Assembly: GCA_001662425.1 (NCBI GenBank)
Contig: BDDC01001681.1
Span: 1 to 21,904 of the forward strand
Source: Chlamydomonas sphaeroides
Taxonomy: Eukaryota > Chlorophyta > Chlorophyceae > Chlamydomonadales > Chlamydomonadaceae
Direction of reading: 5' to 3'
Length of the DNA: 21,904 bases
The translations under genes and the position numbers were made by a program. Positions within the stretch are counted from its first letter, which is position 1, and each line of letters starts with the position of its first letter. This document shows positions 19,401-21,904 of the stretch, piece after piece. The notes below the pieces were generated by a model that did no database searches, was not told the origin of the DNA, and saw only the letters and a list, made by a program, of their open reading frames with translations.

Positions 19401-21547
19401 GCTGGAGTAGGTGTGCAGCACCACGTAGGAGGCGCCGTCGTAGAAGGTGCCCACCTCCTGGCGCGGCAGCTCCAGCGAGGAGGCGCCGCACATGGCCCAC
19501 ACCTGGAGGTCAGGCGGCAGGGGCAGGGGCGGGGCAGGGGGCGCACCATGGGGTGAGCGCGCACGCAAGGTGGGCAGGGTCGGGTTCGGGGTCGGGGTGG
19601 AGGGGAGCTGCAGGAGAGTGGGCGTGCAGGGGCGTGGGTGGTGGGATGGGCTGCAGGGCCAGGCCCAGGCAGGCTGGGGCGGCTCGGGCATGGGGCGGTT
19701 GCGGGAGTTGGGCAGGGCCTGGCGGGGGCTGTCGGCCGGCCGCGCAACTCACCGAGACCTTGCTGGAGGTGAGCTTGGCGTACGACGCCTCCAGCCCTGC
19801 GGCCACGCCGCCGGCCGCCGCCGCAGCGCCCTCGCCCGCGTCAGCCTGAGCCGCCTGCTCCATCATGGCTGCGGCCGCCTCCTCCGCATTGTACGGCAGC
19901 TCATCTGCCGGCAAAGGGCGGGCGGCGCAACGTGAGGCGGTGCTGCGGTACGGTGTTCCGGGCACCGCCACTAGCAGCTGCGCCGCTTAGCCAGCCCTGT
20001 CCTGCGTCGCCGCATCGGCTCTGTGCCTTCAGCGGCTTGCGCGGGCAGGTCATTCCGAGATGGCGATGTAGCGTAGCAACGCGACGCCTGCGTAGCGCCA
20101 GTTATGGCCACAAGCGCTGCGTAGTGTAGCACCGCGACGCCTGCGCCGCCGCAGCAGGGCCCTTGCCCGCACCTGTGCCCTTGCCCGCCATGGGGATGAC
20201 GTTGCCGAACGAGTCGCGGCCTCTGGCGGACTTGGGCACCGAGTGGCCGTCGGCACCCCAGTCGGCAAAGTAGGTGGTGAAGAGGCCGGGCTCGAAGCGC
20301 GCCTTGGCGGCCTTGACCAGCGTGGAGGACGGCATGCCCTGCGAGCCCGCGAAGCGGCCGCCCACCTGGACCAGGATCGCATAGGGCGCACGGGTGAAAT
20401 CAGCCACTAAGACCGCGTAGGAGTAGGGCAAGGGTTGCATCGCGCGGTTGCGTGGGATTCGCGGGGGGCAGCAGGGCCGCCCGCGCCCTCGCCCTGCCGC
20501 GGCCTCCGCTAGGCGCCGCACCTGCAGAGGCGGCGCCGTGCCCGCGGCGCAGGTGGGGCCGGTCCACACCCACACCACGCCCGCCGCGCACAGCACGTAC
20601 TGGCTGCCCGGCTCCAGCAGGGACTGGCGGGGCGGGGTGGGCAAGTGGCAAGGGGCGAAGCAGCGAGGGCGTGCGGTAAGGCGGGTTCGGGCCAGGCACG
20701 TGCCGACATGCGCCGACATGCGGGAGCTTGCTGCCGGGGGCGAGGGGCTGAGCTCGACGGCTGGCGAGCGCGGCTGTGCGCTGGGTGGCGGCGCACTCAC
20801 TTGCGGGATGGGCGCGCCGTCGGTGGAGACCTGCGAGAAGGAGCTGCCGCCGTCGCCCACCTGCCGGGCGGCACCGCAAAAGAAAGAGCGGGCACGGCGC
20901 ACCTGGGCGAAGGCACTGGCACGCTGCGGTGCCGCAGTGCACCGTGCTTTCGCGCATGCAGTTCCACGCAGGCCAAGGGAGCCTGTCCCCAGGCAGGCTC
21001 CCAGATGCACCAACCCTCGCGCCAACGCCACCCTTGACAGCCAGCCTGTGGCGGCGCCGCGCAGCGCCGTACCTTGTACAGCACGGGCGGGCTGAGCTTG
21101 GCGGCCGGCGGCGCGTCCGCGCTTGCGTCCTTGATGGCGTCAGCCTCTGGCGGCGCGGCGCACCCCAGGCGCGTGAAGAAGGCCAGCGCCTCGCCGCTCA
21201 CGTTGTCGCCGTCGTCCAGCACCGCCAGCTGCGGGCGTGCGGAGGGAGCCAGGGATGTGGCTAGGGTTGTGGGTCAAGAGAGCGCATCGATGTGTTGTGG
21301 GATGTTGATGTGGATTCGGGGTTGGTGCCTGTAGATGCCGGTGGTGCCTGTGGATGTGGATCAGTGCCTGTAGACGAGGGTGCTGCTGACGGCTGCAGTG
21401 GTGTGTGCGTGGGCACCGCACCGAATGCGGCGCTGCGGCGCTGCGGGGGGCGGCGCGCACCTTAATCCCGGTGCCCTCCTTGAAGGCGTTGGCCGACTCG
21501 ATGGCGCGCGTCTTCTCCCGGATGTTGGCGCCGCTGCCGTGCCACAC
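16435..21547 (-). CDS. Gelsolin-family actin-binding protein, domains 2 (part) to 6; 5' end beyond the right edge
   Basis: Fifteen exons (high to low): 21547-21461, 21228-21073, 20860-20801, 20623-20522, 20365-20173, 19904-19753, 19502-19394, 19172-19067, 18874-18803, 18526-18445, 18223-18190, 18016-17814, 17310-17149, 16916-16869 and 16680-16435, giving 603 in-frame residues. They align with gelsolin order: end of G2 (VWHGSGANIREKTRAIESAN), G3 (YVLCAAGVVWVWTG, FTTYFADW), an Ala-rich linker, G4 (YVVLHTYSSS, YAVYTWQG, EPSHFVRLF), G5 (SLCGGDCFVLE, LWLGSGASEGEKEVA, EPAAFWEALGG) and G6 (LSNDDVMLLDAGKELFVWYG, FTAHFPGWD). The protein ends just after G6 (SVGKGSS), so there is no villin headpiece and it is gelsolin-like rather than villin-like. 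Family role: calcium-controlled severing, capping or nucleation of actin filaments in the cytosol. Calcium-site Asp is present in G5 (Asp398 of the visible part) and G6 (DD at 512-513) but not in G3 (LEPGSQY) or G4 (FYDGASY). Domain G1 and the start codon are not in the window. Confidence 0.95.
20065..20145. repeat. Imperfect 28-bp direct repeat in gelsolin intron
   Basis: Copies at 20065-20092 and 20118-20145 match at 23 of 28 positions and share CGCGACGCCTGCG. They lie in the intron between exons 20365-20173 and 19904-19753. The origin is unclear; no terminal inverted repeats were seen. Confidence 0.7.
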
Positions 21548-21765
21548 CTGGTGGCAGGAGGACGGGGGAGCAGGGAATGGGCCGGGCAGCGAGTGGGCAG
21601 CAATCATGTGCGGCCCCGGGGTGTTGGCCGTGCTAGGTAGCCCGGCTTAGTCAGTCACATGGCGATCAGTCGCGGAGCCGCGCGTGGCGGCCGGGAAGGG
21701 GTCTGCGGCCGGGTACTCGGGATGAGGCCGCTCCGCGCTCCAGCCCAGGGATGGTCGGCAGGGAT

Positions 21766-21904
21766 GGTGCGGCAGGGGTGGTGCGGCAAGGGGTGGTGCG
21801 GCAGGGATGGTGCGGCAGGGGTGGTGCGGCAGGGGCGGTGCGGCAGGGGCGGTGCGGCAGGGGCGGTGCGGCAGGGGTGGTGCGGCAGGGGCGGTGCGGC
21901 AGGG
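21766..21904. repeat. 14-bp minisatellite (GGTGCGGCAGGGGY) at the right edge
   Basis: About ten tandem copies of a 14-bp unit run to the last base. One copy is 15 bp and some have A or T at the end. A looser copy precedes it from about 21748. It lies upstream of the first visible gelsolin exon, so it is probably intronic, and it continues past the window. Confidence 0.93.

Noticed and set aside
20102..20620. Gelsolin exon reading without interruption from 20623 to 20173
   Set aside because: The frame is open, but the segment 20521-20366 inserts a Gly/Arg/Pro-rich stretch not found in gelsolin domain 3. Splicing CAG|gtgcgg to CCAG|GTGGGC gives the family's normal spacing.

Overview
The window looks like nuclear DNA of a green alga, most probably a volvocine or other chlorophycean relative of Chlamydomonas. 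It is very GC-rich, its genes are broken into short exons whose introns start gtgcgc, gtgcgg or gtgagc and end in pyrimidine-rich cag, and simple repeats are frequent in introns. TGTAA, the polyadenylation signal usual in this group, occurs downstream of several stops. No prokaryotic operon, rRNA, tRNA, CRISPR array or intact transposon was found. All gene models were built by hand: exon ends were placed on splice signals, and reading frame and phase were required to carry across every junction.

Six protein-coding genes were resolved. From left to right they are: (1) 284-3105, minus, a TML-like (TPLATE-complex muniscin-like) endocytic adaptor, cut by the left edge. (2) 3468-6451, plus, a complete 8-exon OTUD6-type OTU deubiquitinase; it is divergent from gene 1 across a 362-bp shared upstream region. 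(3) 7737-9721, minus, a complete 6-exon short-chain dehydrogenase/reductase with a probable organelle presequence; it converges with gene 2. (4) 10504-12629 and (5) 13812-15655, both minus, two small single-domain rhodanese-like proteins lying in tandem, each with a changed active-site loop. (6) 16435-21547, minus, a gelsolin-family actin-binding protein showing part of domain 2 and domains 3-6 over 15 exons; its 5' end lies beyond the right edge.

The genes do not form an obvious single pathway, as is normal for an algal chromosome arm. TML (clathrin-linked endocytosis) and gelsolin (actin remodelling) could act in related membrane and cytoskeleton processes, but nothing in the sequence ties them together. 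The most notable points are two GC-AG introns in one SDR gene, an SDR active site with Ile in place of the catalytic Tyr, two neighbouring rhodaneses that have lost different active-site residues, a splice donor lying inside a 14-copy pentamer repeat, and loss of calcium-site aspartates in gelsolin domains 3 and 4. I did not find a clearly new multi-gene system. Both window edges lie in GGCAG-rich tandem repeats.
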